Below are positions 6,506-12,905 of a DNA stretch of 12,905 nucleotides, in pieces (the stretch's first letter is position 1; each line of letters begins with the position of its first letter). Under the pieces are notes generated by a model. That model did not search any database. It saw only the letters and a list, made by a program, of their open reading frames with translations, and was not told the origin of the DNA. A program made the translations under genes and the position numbers. This DNA is from Bacteroidota bacterium (GTDB lineage Bacteria; Bacteroidota; Bacteroidia; Chitinophagales; Chitinophagaceae): assembly GCA_023436685.1 (NCBI GenBank), contig JAEZIL010000129.1, positions 1 through 12,905 of the forward strand, given 5' to 3'.

Positions 6506-6529
6506 TCGCCAAGCGCTAGAGTTTGGCGA
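6506..6529. other. Stem-loop upstream of ctaA
   Basis: TCGCCAAGC (6506-6514) pairs with GTTTGGCGA (6521-6529), nine pairs with one wobble, around GCTAGA. It is the most GC-rich stretch of the intergenic region and ends about 28 bp before the ctaA -7 box. In the minus direction it would precede the terminator-like hairpin at 6466-6490. Confidence 0.4.
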
Positions 6530-6557
6530 AAATTCCACAAACCTGCTTTTCATATGC

Positions 6558-6565
6558 TACTTTTG
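6558..6565 (+). promoter_or_regulatory. Bacteroidota -7 box before ctaA
   Basis: TACTTTTG is an exact TAnnTTTG match, followed by CGTGCAAAT. The start of RNA would fall near 6570, which favours the ATG at 6584 over the upstream in-frame ATG at 6554. TTTGC-GT-GCAAA (6562-6573) forms a small dyad at the same place. Confidence 0.6.
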
Positions 6566-6583
6566 CGTGCAAATATTTACACA

Positions 6584-7654
6584 ATGGTAAATTCCGTTAC
6601 CAAGCGCAGAAAATGGGTAGCTTATTGGTTACTGACGGGTGTTTTGATGATAGTGATACAAGTGTTACTTGGCGGTGTTACCCGGCTTACAGGTTCCGGT
6701 TTATCAATAACAGAATGGAAGCCAATAATGGGAGCTTTACCCCCTATGAACGATGTGGAATGGAATAAAGCTTTTGATGGGTACAAGCAAATTGCCCAGT
6801 ATAAATACATGAATAGCCATTTTGAATTAGGTGATTTCAAGTTCATTTTTTTCTGGGAATGGCTTCATCGTTTATGGGCCAGGCTGCTGGGGGTGGTTTT
6901 CGTGATAGGGTTCGTGTATTTCCTCGTAAAAAAGTACTTCGATAAAGAAATGATAATGCCATTGGTTATACTTTTTTTGCTTGGAGCTGCACAAGGATTA
7001 ATAGGGTGGATAATGGTGGCGAGTGGGTTAAATGATGAAAACCTGTATGTAAATCATATTAAACTGGCCCTCCATTTCATTGCAGCATTAGTATTGCTAT
7101 GCTATACATTGTGGTTTGCATTAAAACTTTTAGTATCAAAAGAGCACCTGGCACACAGTACCCGTTTACACAATTTCACAATAATAGTTATTGTGGTTTT
7201 GGGGGTCCAACTTGTATATGGGGCATTTATGGCAGGGTTGAAAGCAGCAATGGCAGCTGCCACATGGCCTACAATAAATGGCATGTGGATACCTGATAGT
7301 TTAATGATGCAAAGCTTCATTAACCACCCTATCAATGTTCATTTTATGCACAGGCAACTGGCATATTTGCTGGCAACATTAATAGTATTTTGGTATGGCG
7401 CGGCAACTAAACGTGCAAAAGAAGGGAACAACCCATTGTTGGGTAAAATAAAGCAATGGCCTTTTGTATTGGTTTTGTTTCAGGTAGTATTAGGTATTGT
7501 GACAGTAATAAGCGCTCCAAAAACGGTGTTTGGGAAATTTGGGCAGTTTGAAATCTTAGCAGAACTACATCAGTTGGTAGCTATGTTTCTGCTAATGTCG
7601 CTGGTAGTTTGTTTATATGTTATACGAAAAGGGAAGCAGGCTTATAATAATTAA
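6584..7654 (+). CDS. ctaA: Heme A synthase (COX15/CtaA family)
   Basis: CtaA oxidises the C8 methyl group of heme O to a formyl group, giving heme A for aa3-type cytochrome oxidases. It is an integral membrane protein, with about eight hydrophobic segments visible. The 356 residues hold two related halves. GGVTRLTGSGLSITEW (about 30-45) is the family signature. The conserved heme-related histidines are His95 (WEWLHR), His164 (LALHF), His256 (HFMHRQLA) and His329 (AELHQLVA). WPTINGMWIP lies between helices. It resembles the COX15 type found in proteobacteria, mitochondria and Bacteroidota rather than the short Bacillus form. An ATG 30 nt upstream is in frame, but it lies just before the -7 box and probably outside the mRNA. 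No heme O synthase (ctaB) or oxidase subunit gene is in the window. Confidence 0.95.
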   Translation: MVNSVTKRRKWVAYWLLTGVLMIVIQVLLGGVTRLTGSGLSITEWKPIMGALPPMNDVEWNKAFDGYKQIAQYKYMNSHFELGDFKFIFFWEWLHRLWARLLGVVFVIGFVYFLVKKYFDKEMIMPLVILFLLGAAQGLIGWIMVASGLNDENLYVNHIKLALHFIAALVLLCYTLWFALKLLVSKEHLAHSTRLHNFTIIVIVVLGVQLVYGAFMAGLKAAMAAATWPTINGMWIPDSLMMQSFINHPINVHFMHRQLAYLLATLIVFWYGAATKRAKEGNNPLLGKIKQWPFVLVLFQVVLGIVTVISAPKTVFGKFGQFEILAELHQLVAMFLLMSLVVCLYVIRKGKQAYNN

Positions 7655-7702
7655 CGACATTGCGGAGACGATTGTGCAGTAAAATAGTCGTAAATTAAAT
7701 TA

Positions 7703-9952
7703 ATGTTCCGCCGACACAATGAGATTCTACATAGCGTGTATCGTTTTCTTCCGGTACAGTTATTTTTCCTGCACTTTCGTAAATACCAGTTTCTGCTCAT
7801 ATTCTGGGCAGTGCTTGTGTTAACGCTAACAGGAAATTTTGCTGCCACTTTTGGAGCATCTACACTTTTCCTTGTGCCGGAATATGCAGGTACAACCAAT
7901 TTTCTAAGTATGTTTTTGCTGGGGTGTGCGATGGGTATTTTTATAATGGCATGGCACATTACCACATTTATCATACACAGCCACCGTGTACCATTTATGG
8001 GGGCTACACGCCATGCCTTTTTAAAGTATTGTATCAATAACTCTTTACTGCCGCTTTTCTTCCTTATATTCTATTCTATACTCAGTATACGCTTTCAGTG
8101 GCTTAATGAACAGGCAAGTATTCAAAGGATCATTATCATACAACTAGGTTTTTATCTAGGTTTCCTGGTGGTGATACTCATATCATTTCTTTATTTTTTT
8201 CGCGTAGGTAAAGATCTTCTGAAGATCGTGCTTTCGCGCATCACCAATCCTGCAATAATACGCGAGATAATACCTTTTGACAGCCTTGATTATGATATAG
8301 ACATCATCAGGGCTGAAACTTTTCTTACAGGCAGGTTGAAAATAAAGACTTGTACAGAACTGTATTCTTACCATCCCAGGTTGCTAAAAACTGTACTGCG
8401 CAGGCATCATCGCAATGCGATAACAGCAACCATTTTTTCAATTCTGTTGCTAATAATTTCGGGCTGGTTTATAGAGAACCCTATGCTTAGGCTGCCAGCC
8501 GGCGCAGGTTTTCTTATCCTGTTCTCTATAATAATGAGTATTACCGGCGCAGTAAAATACTTATTACGTAGCTGGGAGGTACTTGGGTGGATTGTTATCA
8601 TTGCCATAATCGGGTTACTTGTAAACCGGCAGGTATTTGATTTGCGCAGTAAAGCATACGGTATGAATTATACCAGCAAGCATGAACCCGCATACGATTA
8701 CGAACATCTGAAGAATATTTTTACACCTGCACGCTTCAACAATGATAAGCAGCTTGAAGAGCAGAGGCTGGAAAGATGGAAGCAACTACAAATGGTAGAT
8801 AGCACAGGCAAGCCCCCCGTAGTAATTATTGGGGTAAGTGGCGGTGGTAGTAGGGCAGCCTACTGGACCTTTCGTTGTCTTCAATATATAGATAGTGTTA
8901 CTAGTGGGAGGCTATCCCAAAGTACTGTATTACTTACAGGTGCGTCGGGAGGTATGATAGGTGCGTCTTATTGGCGGGAGCTATATAAAGAGCATGCTGA
9001 AGGTAAGTTAAGCAATAGATACGACCGGCGATATCAGGAAAATGTGGGTAAGGATATTTTAAACGCTATCATTTTTTCATTTGCCAGTGTCGACATTGTA
9101 TCGCCGTTTAGTAAAGTTAAAGTAGGCAACTACTATTACAATAAAGATCGGGGCTATGCTATGGAGCAAGAACTGATATATAACACCGAAGGTGCATTAG
9201 GCAAAAGAATAAGAGATTATAAGGCAGCGGAATCGGCGGGGAGCATACCGGCTATGATACTTAACAGTACTATTATAAATGATGGGCGCAGACTGATGAT
9301 AAGTGCTTTGCCACTGGGGTATCTAACACAACCAACATATGCATTGCACGATAGTATACATTTACCTCCAATAGATGCAGTAGATTATGGTGCTTTTTTT
9401 CACGGTCAGGATCCGTATAATTTAAGACTTGCAACTGCGCTTCGTATAAATGCTACTTTCCCCTACATACTTCCGGTTGTAAAACTGCCTGGTACTCCCG
9501 CAGTAAATGTAATGGATGCCGGCTTTAGGGATAATTTTGGTACCGAGGTGGCGAGCAGATATATGTTTGTGCTTCGCGATTGGTTAAAAGAAAATGCCGG
9601 TAAAGTAATTTATCTGGAAATAAGAGATACCAGAGAACATGAAGTATTCCCATCAAGCAACATGAATACGTTAGGGAAAATGCTTTTGAACCCTGTGTTT
9701 GTGATACAAGAAAAATGGGAGCCTTTCCAATCGTATTATCATGGGTATATTAAAGATTATGCCCCCCATTTTTTAGAAGATAAATTGGAAGTGATAACCA
9801 TGCAGTATATGCCGGAAGAAAATGAAAAGGCAGCGGCATTAAACTTTCACCTTACGGCAAAAGAGAAAAACGGTATTCTTACATCCATATACCAACCCGA
9901 AAACCAATACGCAGTAAAAAGAATGATACAATTGCTGGATACGTTGCAATAG
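7703..9952 (+). CDS. Polytopic membrane protein with C-terminal patatin-like phospholipase domain
   Basis: The 749 residues fall into two parts. Residues 1-310 have six or seven hydrophobic segments (about 28-48, 65-90, 112-130, 141-167, 238-256, 262-288, 291-308) and a basic loop at about 210-237. Residues 370-620 are a patatin-type acyl hydrolase: an oxyanion glycine motif VSGGGSRAA (378-386), the nucleophile elbow GASGG with Ser415, and DAG with Asp605, which completes the Ser-Asp dyad. Patatins hydrolyse lipid acyl chains; the substrate here is unknown. The catalytic part should lie on one face of the inner membrane, cytoplasmic if there is an even number of crossings. I do not recognise the membrane domain. 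It starts 48 nt after ctaA with no visible promoter box, so co-transcription is likely. It lacks the nucleotide-sensing neighbours of CBASS patatins. Confidence 0.9.
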   Translation: MFRRHNEILHSVYRFLPVQLFFLHFRKYQFLLIFWAVLVLTLTGNFAATFGASTLFLVPEYAGTTNFLSMFLLGCAMGIFIMAWHITTFIIHSHRVPFMGATRHAFLKYCINNSLLPLFFLIFYSILSIRFQWLNEQASIQRIIIIQLGFYLGFLVVILISFLYFFRVGKDLLKIVLSRITNPAIIREIIPFDSLDYDIDIIRAETFLTGRLKIKTCTELYSYHPRLLKTVLRRHHRNAITATIFSILLLIISGWFIENPMLRLPAGAGFLILFSIIMSITGAVKYLLRSWEVLGWIVIIAIIGLLVNRQVFDLRSKAYGMNYTSKHEPAYDYEHLKNIFTPARFNNDKQLEEQRLERWKQLQMVDSTGKPPVVIIGVSGGGSRAAYWTFRCLQYIDSVTSGRLSQSTVLLTGASGGMIGASYWRELYKEHAEGKLSNRYDRRYQENVGKDILNAIIFSFASVDIVSPFSKVKVGNYYYNKDRGYAMEQELIYNTEGALGKRIRDYKAAESAGSIPAMILNSTIINDGRRLMISALPLGYLTQPTYALHDSIHLPPIDAVDYGAFFHGQDPYNLRLATALRINATFPYILPVVKLPGTPAVNVMDAGFRDNFGTEVASRYMFVLRDWLKENAGKVIYLEIRDTREHEVFPSSNMNTLGKMLLNPVFVIQEKWEPFQSYYHGYIKDYAPHFLEDKLEVITMQYMPEENEKAAALNFHLTAKEKNGILTSIYQPENQYAVKRMIQLLDTLQ

Positions 9953-9968
9953 TTACTTTTACACTGCA

Positions 9969-10841
9969 ATGAAAGTAACAGGTTTCAGTTTTATACGAAA
10001 TGCTATTAAATACGATTATCCGATAGTAGAAGCGATACGCTCGATACTGCCCCTGTGCGATGATTTTGTAGTGGCAGTGGGCAAGTCGGAAGATGCCACG
10101 ATGGAATTGATACAAAGTATTGCTCCGGATAAAATAAGAATAATAGAAACTGAATGGGATGATAGCTTACGCACAGGTGGCCGTGTACTGGCAGAGGAAA
10201 CAGATAAGGCATTTCAGGCAATAGGTAGCGACACTGACTGGTGCTTTTACATACAAGGGGATGAAATAGTACACGAGCAATATCATAATGCCATACGTGA
10301 AGGGATGCTGAGGTGGAATAATGATACACGAGTAGATGGATTGTTATTTAAGTACCTGCACTTCTATGGTTCTTATGACTATGTAGGTACTTCATCTAAA
10401 TGGTATCCCAACGAAATACGTATAATACGCAATAATAAAAGTTTCTATTCCTATAGAGATGCACAAGGATTTAGAAAAGGTGAAAATGAAAAGCTAAATG
10501 TGAAAGCCATTGATGCATATATATATCACTATGGCTGGGTAAAGGAGCCTGCAGCTATGCAACGTAAGCAGGAGGAATTCAATAAACTATGGCATGATGA
10601 TGATTGGGTCGAAAAGAATATAAGAAAAGCGGATGCCTTTGATTATGCAGCCCATATAGATGCGTTGGAACTATTTAAAGGAACACATCCCAAAGTTATA
10701 CAGCAACGTATTATGCAGAAGAACTGGAAGTTCGACTATGATGTAACATTCAACAACATTCCACTAAAGGAAAAAATAAAAAGCCTGGTAGCAAAAACTA
10801 CCGGGCTCGACTTTAGTTATAAGAATTACAAGCTTATTTAA
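9969..10841 (+). CDS. Glycosyltransferase, GT-A (family 2-like)
   Basis: This 290-residue protein probably transfers a sugar from a nucleotide donor onto a glycan or lipid acceptor; donor and acceptor are unknown. It has no signal peptide or membrane span, so it is cytosolic or peripheral. The N-terminus MKVTGFSFIRNAI with YPIVEAIRSILPLCDDFVV matches the first strand and helix of GT2-type enzymes. GKSEDAT follows (about 38-44). QGDE (96-99) occupies the metal-binding DxD position, and YHYGWV (186-191) lies in the acceptor-side half. It begins 16 nt after the patatin gene. TACTTTTA at 9954-9961 is one base from a -7 box, so a private promoter is possible. The stop overlaps that of hutH on the other strand, and the 3' end carries the hutH terminator. 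Confidence 0.83.
   Translation: MKVTGFSFIRNAIKYDYPIVEAIRSILPLCDDFVVAVGKSEDATMELIQSIAPDKIRIIETEWDDSLRTGGRVLAEETDKAFQAIGSDTDWCFYIQGDEIVHEQYHNAIREGMLRWNNDTRVDGLLFKYLHFYGSYDYVGTSSKWYPNEIRIIRNNKSFYSYRDAQGFRKGENEKLNVKAIDAYIYHYGWVKEPAAMQRKQEEFNKLWHDDDWVEKNIRKADAFDYAAHIDALELFKGTHPKVIQQRIMQKNWKFDYDVTFNNIPLKEKIKSLVAKTTGLDFSYKNYKLI
10771..10807 (-). terminator. hutH terminator inside the glycosyltransferase coding sequence
   Basis: On the minus strand AGCCCGGTAG and CTACCAGGCT form a 10-position stem with one C-A mismatch around TTTTTG. A T-tract (TTTTTATTTTTT) follows. It starts 31 nt after the hutH stop, the usual distance. In the plus direction the same stem has a G.U pair but no U-run, so it works for hutH only. 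Confidence 0.75.
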
Positions 10842-12322
10842 AACACACCGATAATTGTTTCAACCTCTTGCGATAGCAAATTTTCGGCAGCAATAAGATC
10901 ATAGTGCAACACACGGTCTGTGCCCATAAAGCCTGCTTCTTTTCTAAGTGCTCTCCATATTTTTTCCAAAGGTTCGGAAGTCTTCAATGGCCTGCGCATA
11001 TCTATGGCTTGTGCTGCTGTCAGCAATTCAATAGCCAACACACGTTGTACGTTCAATATTACCTTACGCAATTTGGTTGCTGCATTGGCCCCCATACTTA
11101 CATGGTCTTCCTGCCCGTTGCTGCTTACAATACTATCAACAGAGGCCGGAGTACACAATTGTTTGTTTTGGCTAACAATGGCAGCTGCAGTGTATTGCGC
11201 AATCATGAAACCGCTATTCAAGCCCGCATCGGGAGCCAGGAATGGGGCCAACCCACGCTGGCCGCTTACCAGTAGATAAGTGCGGCGTTCAGAAATATTG
11301 GCTAATTCTGCCATTGCAATAGCCAGGAAATCCAAATGCAAAGCCATCGGTTGACCATGGAAATTGCCACCGCTCATTATTGCATCTTCATCATGAAACA
11401 CTATCGGGTTATCTGTAACAGAATTGATTTCCGTTTCAAATACTTTGGTTACGGTATCTATAACATCCTTAGTGGCGCCATGTACCTGTGGCATACAACG
11501 GAAAGAATAGGGGTCTTGCACCTGTTCTTTCTTTACCTCTTGTATTGCACTACCTTGCAACAGTTGCAGTATCCTTTGTGCAGTATCTATTTGCCCTTTG
11601 TGGGGGCGAACACGGTGTATAGGATGTTTGAATGGCTCGTCCTTAGCCATAAAACCATCAGCAGAAAGAGCGCCAATAACATCGGCCCAAACCGAAAGGC
11701 GTTTTGCTGCCATCAGGCTCCAGGTGCCGTAGCTACTCATGAACTGTGTACCATTCAGCAATGCCAACCCTTCTTTTGCTGATAATGGCATTGGCTCTAA
11801 ACCAGTTTCTTTCAATACTTCTGCTGCAGGGCGTTTCACGCCTTTGTAGCGTACTTCACCTTTGCCAAATATAGGTAGTGTAAGATGTGCAAGTGGTGCC
11901 AAGTCGCCCGAAGCACCCAATGAACCTAATTCGAATACTACCGGATGAATGCCCAAGTTGTAAAAATCAACCAGGCGCTGTACTATCTCTTTGCGCACGC
12001 CGCTATAGCCCTGGCTAAGCCCATGCACTTTCAGCAATAGCATAAGGCGCACAATTTCTTCCGGCACTTCATCTCCCATGCCGCAGGCATGTGAGCACAC
12101 CAGGTTTTCCTGCAATTGTGCCAGCTCATCGTCAGCCACGCGTACGTTGCATAAAGATCCGAAGCCGGTATTGATACCATAATAGGTCTTTCCGCCTTTT
12201 AATATCTCATCGAGATAAGAGCGGTTAGTAACAATCCTGTTAATAGCTGCATCCGATAGGCTGATCTGGCTGGTATGGAAGTCTTTTAATGTATCGATAG
12301 ATATATGCTCAGGTAGTTGCAT
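10838..12322 (-). CDS. hutH: Histidine ammonia-lyase (aromatic amino acid lyase family)
   Basis: The enzyme removes ammonia from L-histidine to give trans-urocanate, the first step of histidine catabolism. Its 494 residues are close to the usual length of bacterial HutH. The Ala137-Ser138-Gly139 triad in LGASGDLAPL forms the MIO electrophile by self-cyclisation. Tyr48 lies in YGINTGFG, the catalytic loop. Ser77-His78 (VCSHACG) and the Glu in NGQEDHVSMG are the pattern of histidine rather than tyrosine or phenylalanine lyases. ATG at 12322 lies 21 bp after a -7 box. No hutU, hutI or formiminotransferase gene adjoins it. The upstream neighbour is a thioredoxin-fold protein and the downstream one is convergent. 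A second-copy role or another aromatic amino acid substrate cannot be excluded. Confidence 0.94.
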   Translation of the reverse strand: MQLPEHISIDTLKDFHTSQISLSDAAINRIVTNRSYLDEILKGGKTYYGINTGFGSLCNVRVADDELAQLQENLVCSHACGMGDEVPEEIVRLMLLLKVHGLSQGYSGVRKEIVQRLVDFYNLGIHPVVFELGSLGASGDLAPLAHLTLPIFGKGEVRYKGVKRPAAEVLKETGLEPMPLSAKEGLALLNGTQFMSSYGTWSLMAAKRLSVWADVIGALSADGFMAKDEPFKHPIHRVRPHKGQIDTAQRILQLLQGSAIQEVKKEQVQDPYSFRCMPQVHGATKDVIDTVTKVFETEINSVTDNPIVFHDEDAIMSGGNFHGQPMALHLDFLAIAMAELANISERRTYLLVSGQRGLAPFLAPDAGLNSGFMIAQYTAAAIVSQNKQLCTPASVDSIVSSNGQEDHVSMGANAATKLRKVILNVQRVLAIELLTAAQAIDMRRPLKTSEPLEKIWRALRKEAGFMGTDRVLHYDLIAAENLLSQEVETIIGVF

Positions 12323-12342
12323 GCTGCTTGTATTAATGGCAG

Positions 12343-12374
12343 CAAATGTACTTAAACCTATCTATTCGGTAAAA
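12343..12374 (-). promoter_or_regulatory. hutH promoter (-7 and weak -33 boxes)
   Basis: On the minus strand TACATTTG (12350-12343) matches TAnnTTTG exactly, and TTTT (12374-12371), one base from TTTG, lies 20 nt upstream of it. This spacing is the expected one, and it is the only place in the window where both boxes fit. The promoter lies wholly in the 60-nt gap after the thioredoxin-fold gene, so hutH can be expressed alone. Confidence 0.6.
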
Positions 12375-12382
12375 GGGAGGGG

Positions 12383-12895
12383 TTATTTTGCTTTTTCGAT
12401 AATAGCCGCCAGATCGGCCTCTATACTTTTCTGTACGGTCTCAACAACGCGGCCTATCTCTTTACCATCTTTCAACAAGATAATGGTAGGTACGAACTTG
12501 ATATTGTATTCCTCATGCTCGTTGTGTTTAGCCTGTTTGTTACGGTCAACGCCTACCAGCTTGATATCTGCTGTTGGGTAGTCGGCTTCGTTGAGGGTTT
12601 TGTAGAGCTTAGGCACAAGGTTCTGAGAGTCTTCACACCAGGTACCTAGTGCTACTACCATTTTGTAGGCTGGTAGATTTGCTTTAAGGAAAGCAAGGTC
12701 TTTTTCGTTAGGCTTGTAGCTGTTTAGGCCATTATCGAACCAATTAAAGCTCGCCTCTTTATGTAAATCGTCAAGAGTAAATTGGCCTTTGTATACCACT
12801 GAACGATTTTCTGCATCTTTCGATATATCAAAGTCGGATTGGGCCATTGAGTTCAAGCTTATCATCATTGCTGCAATCGTTATTATTATTTTCAT
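12383..12895 (-). CDS. Secreted thioredoxin-fold protein with CxxS motif
   Basis: The 170-residue precursor starts with a type I signal peptide (MKIIITIAAMMISLNSMA, cleavage likely between Ala18 and Gln19), so it acts in the periplasm or outside the cell. The thioredoxin fold covers about 70-168. The active-site segment is TWCEDS with Cys87 and Ser90 in place of the usual CxxC. The cis-proline loop is FVPTII with Pro136, followed by LKDGKEIGR. A lone active-site cysteine fits a monothiol exchange, isomerase-like or peroxide-related role rather than an ordinary dithiol oxidoreductase. About 50 residues between the signal peptide and the fold match nothing I know. The ATG is 10 bp from the window edge, so its promoter is not visible. 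hutH follows 60 nt downstream under its own promoter. Confidence 0.88.
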   Translation of the reverse strand: MKIIITIAAMMISLNSMAQSDFDISKDAENRSVVYKGQFTLDDLHKEASFNWFDNGLNSYKPNEKDLAFLKANLPAYKMVVALGTWCEDSQNLVPKLYKTLNEADYPTADIKLVGVDRNKQAKHNEHEEYNIKFVPTIILLKDGKEIGRVVETVQKSIEADLAAIIEKAK

Positions 12896-12905
12896 GTTCC
12901 TATCC

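Larger units (their letters stand above)
6258..6583. other. 326-bp divergent intergenic region between HU and ctaA
   Basis: No credible gene lies here. It is strongly AT-rich. It contains inverted repeats GTAACAT/ATGTTAC (6397-6403, 6418-6424), TAGATTG/CAATCTA (6439-6445, 6456-6462), a terminator-like hairpin (6466-6490) and a stem at 6506-6529. The hexamer TAACAT occurs four times on this strand (6347, 6398, 6414, 6494). The ctaA -7 box is at its right end. Confidence 0.6.

Noticed and set aside
7703..9952. CBASS or other anti-phage effector role for the patatin
   Set aside because: No cyclase, sensor or ancillary defence gene adjoins it; the protein is polytopic and sits with ctaA and a glycosyltransferase.
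10904..11782. Plus-strand open frames opposite hutH
   Set aside because: They are shadows of the hutH codons, with Cys- and His-rich translations that do not look like a protein family.

Overview
The window reads as ordinary chromosome from a member of the Bacteroidota, most likely Chitinophagaceae or a close relative. The protein families (a Bacteroidota-type RNase E/G, HU and CtaA, and a 29-residue Cox24/mS38-like protein) point that way. So do the promoters: several genes carry the Bacteroidota -7 box TAnnTTTG, and most leaders are A/T-rich with no Shine-Dalgarno sequence. I see no rRNA, tRNA, CRISPR array, insertion sequence or phage gene. The taxonomic placement is an inference from family resemblance, not from a search.

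Layout. (1) 1-3153, plus strand: the C-terminal part of mfd (cut by the window edge), an orphan NarL/FixJ-type response regulator, and a lipoprotein of unknown function, closed by one or two hairpins that also end the opposing gene. (2) 3161-6257, minus strand: HU, then a membrane-anchored TPR protein, then a tiny very basic ribosomal-type protein, then a terminator, then RNase G. (3) 6258-6583: an AT-rich divergent intergenic region with several inverted repeats and an unexplained minus-strand terminator-like hairpin. (4) 6584-10841, plus strand: heme A synthase (ctaA), a polytopic membrane protein with a C-terminal patatin phospholipase domain, and a GT2-like glycosyltransferase. The gaps are 48 and 16 nt, so they may be one transcription unit. 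(5) 10838-12895, minus strand: a secreted thioredoxin-fold protein with a CxxS motif, then histidine ammonia-lyase (hutH) with its own promoter. The hutH stop codon overlaps that of the glycosyltransferase, and its terminator lies inside the glycosyltransferase coding sequence.

How the genes work together. The minus-strand block groups nucleoid structure (HU), a probable ribosome-associated peptide and RNA turnover (RNase G), as expected of a growth-linked housekeeping neighbourhood. The ctaA-patatin-glycosyltransferase block is membrane-centred, but nothing in the sequence ties the three activities into one pathway. hutH stands without the other histidine-degradation genes.

Novelty. I do not find a clear new multi-gene system. 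The best leads are the 7-TM/patatin fusion, the dyad-rich HU-ctaA intergenic region with a possible small RNA or attenuator, the inverted repeat over the start of the TPR gene, and the hutH terminator written into the codons of its convergent neighbour.
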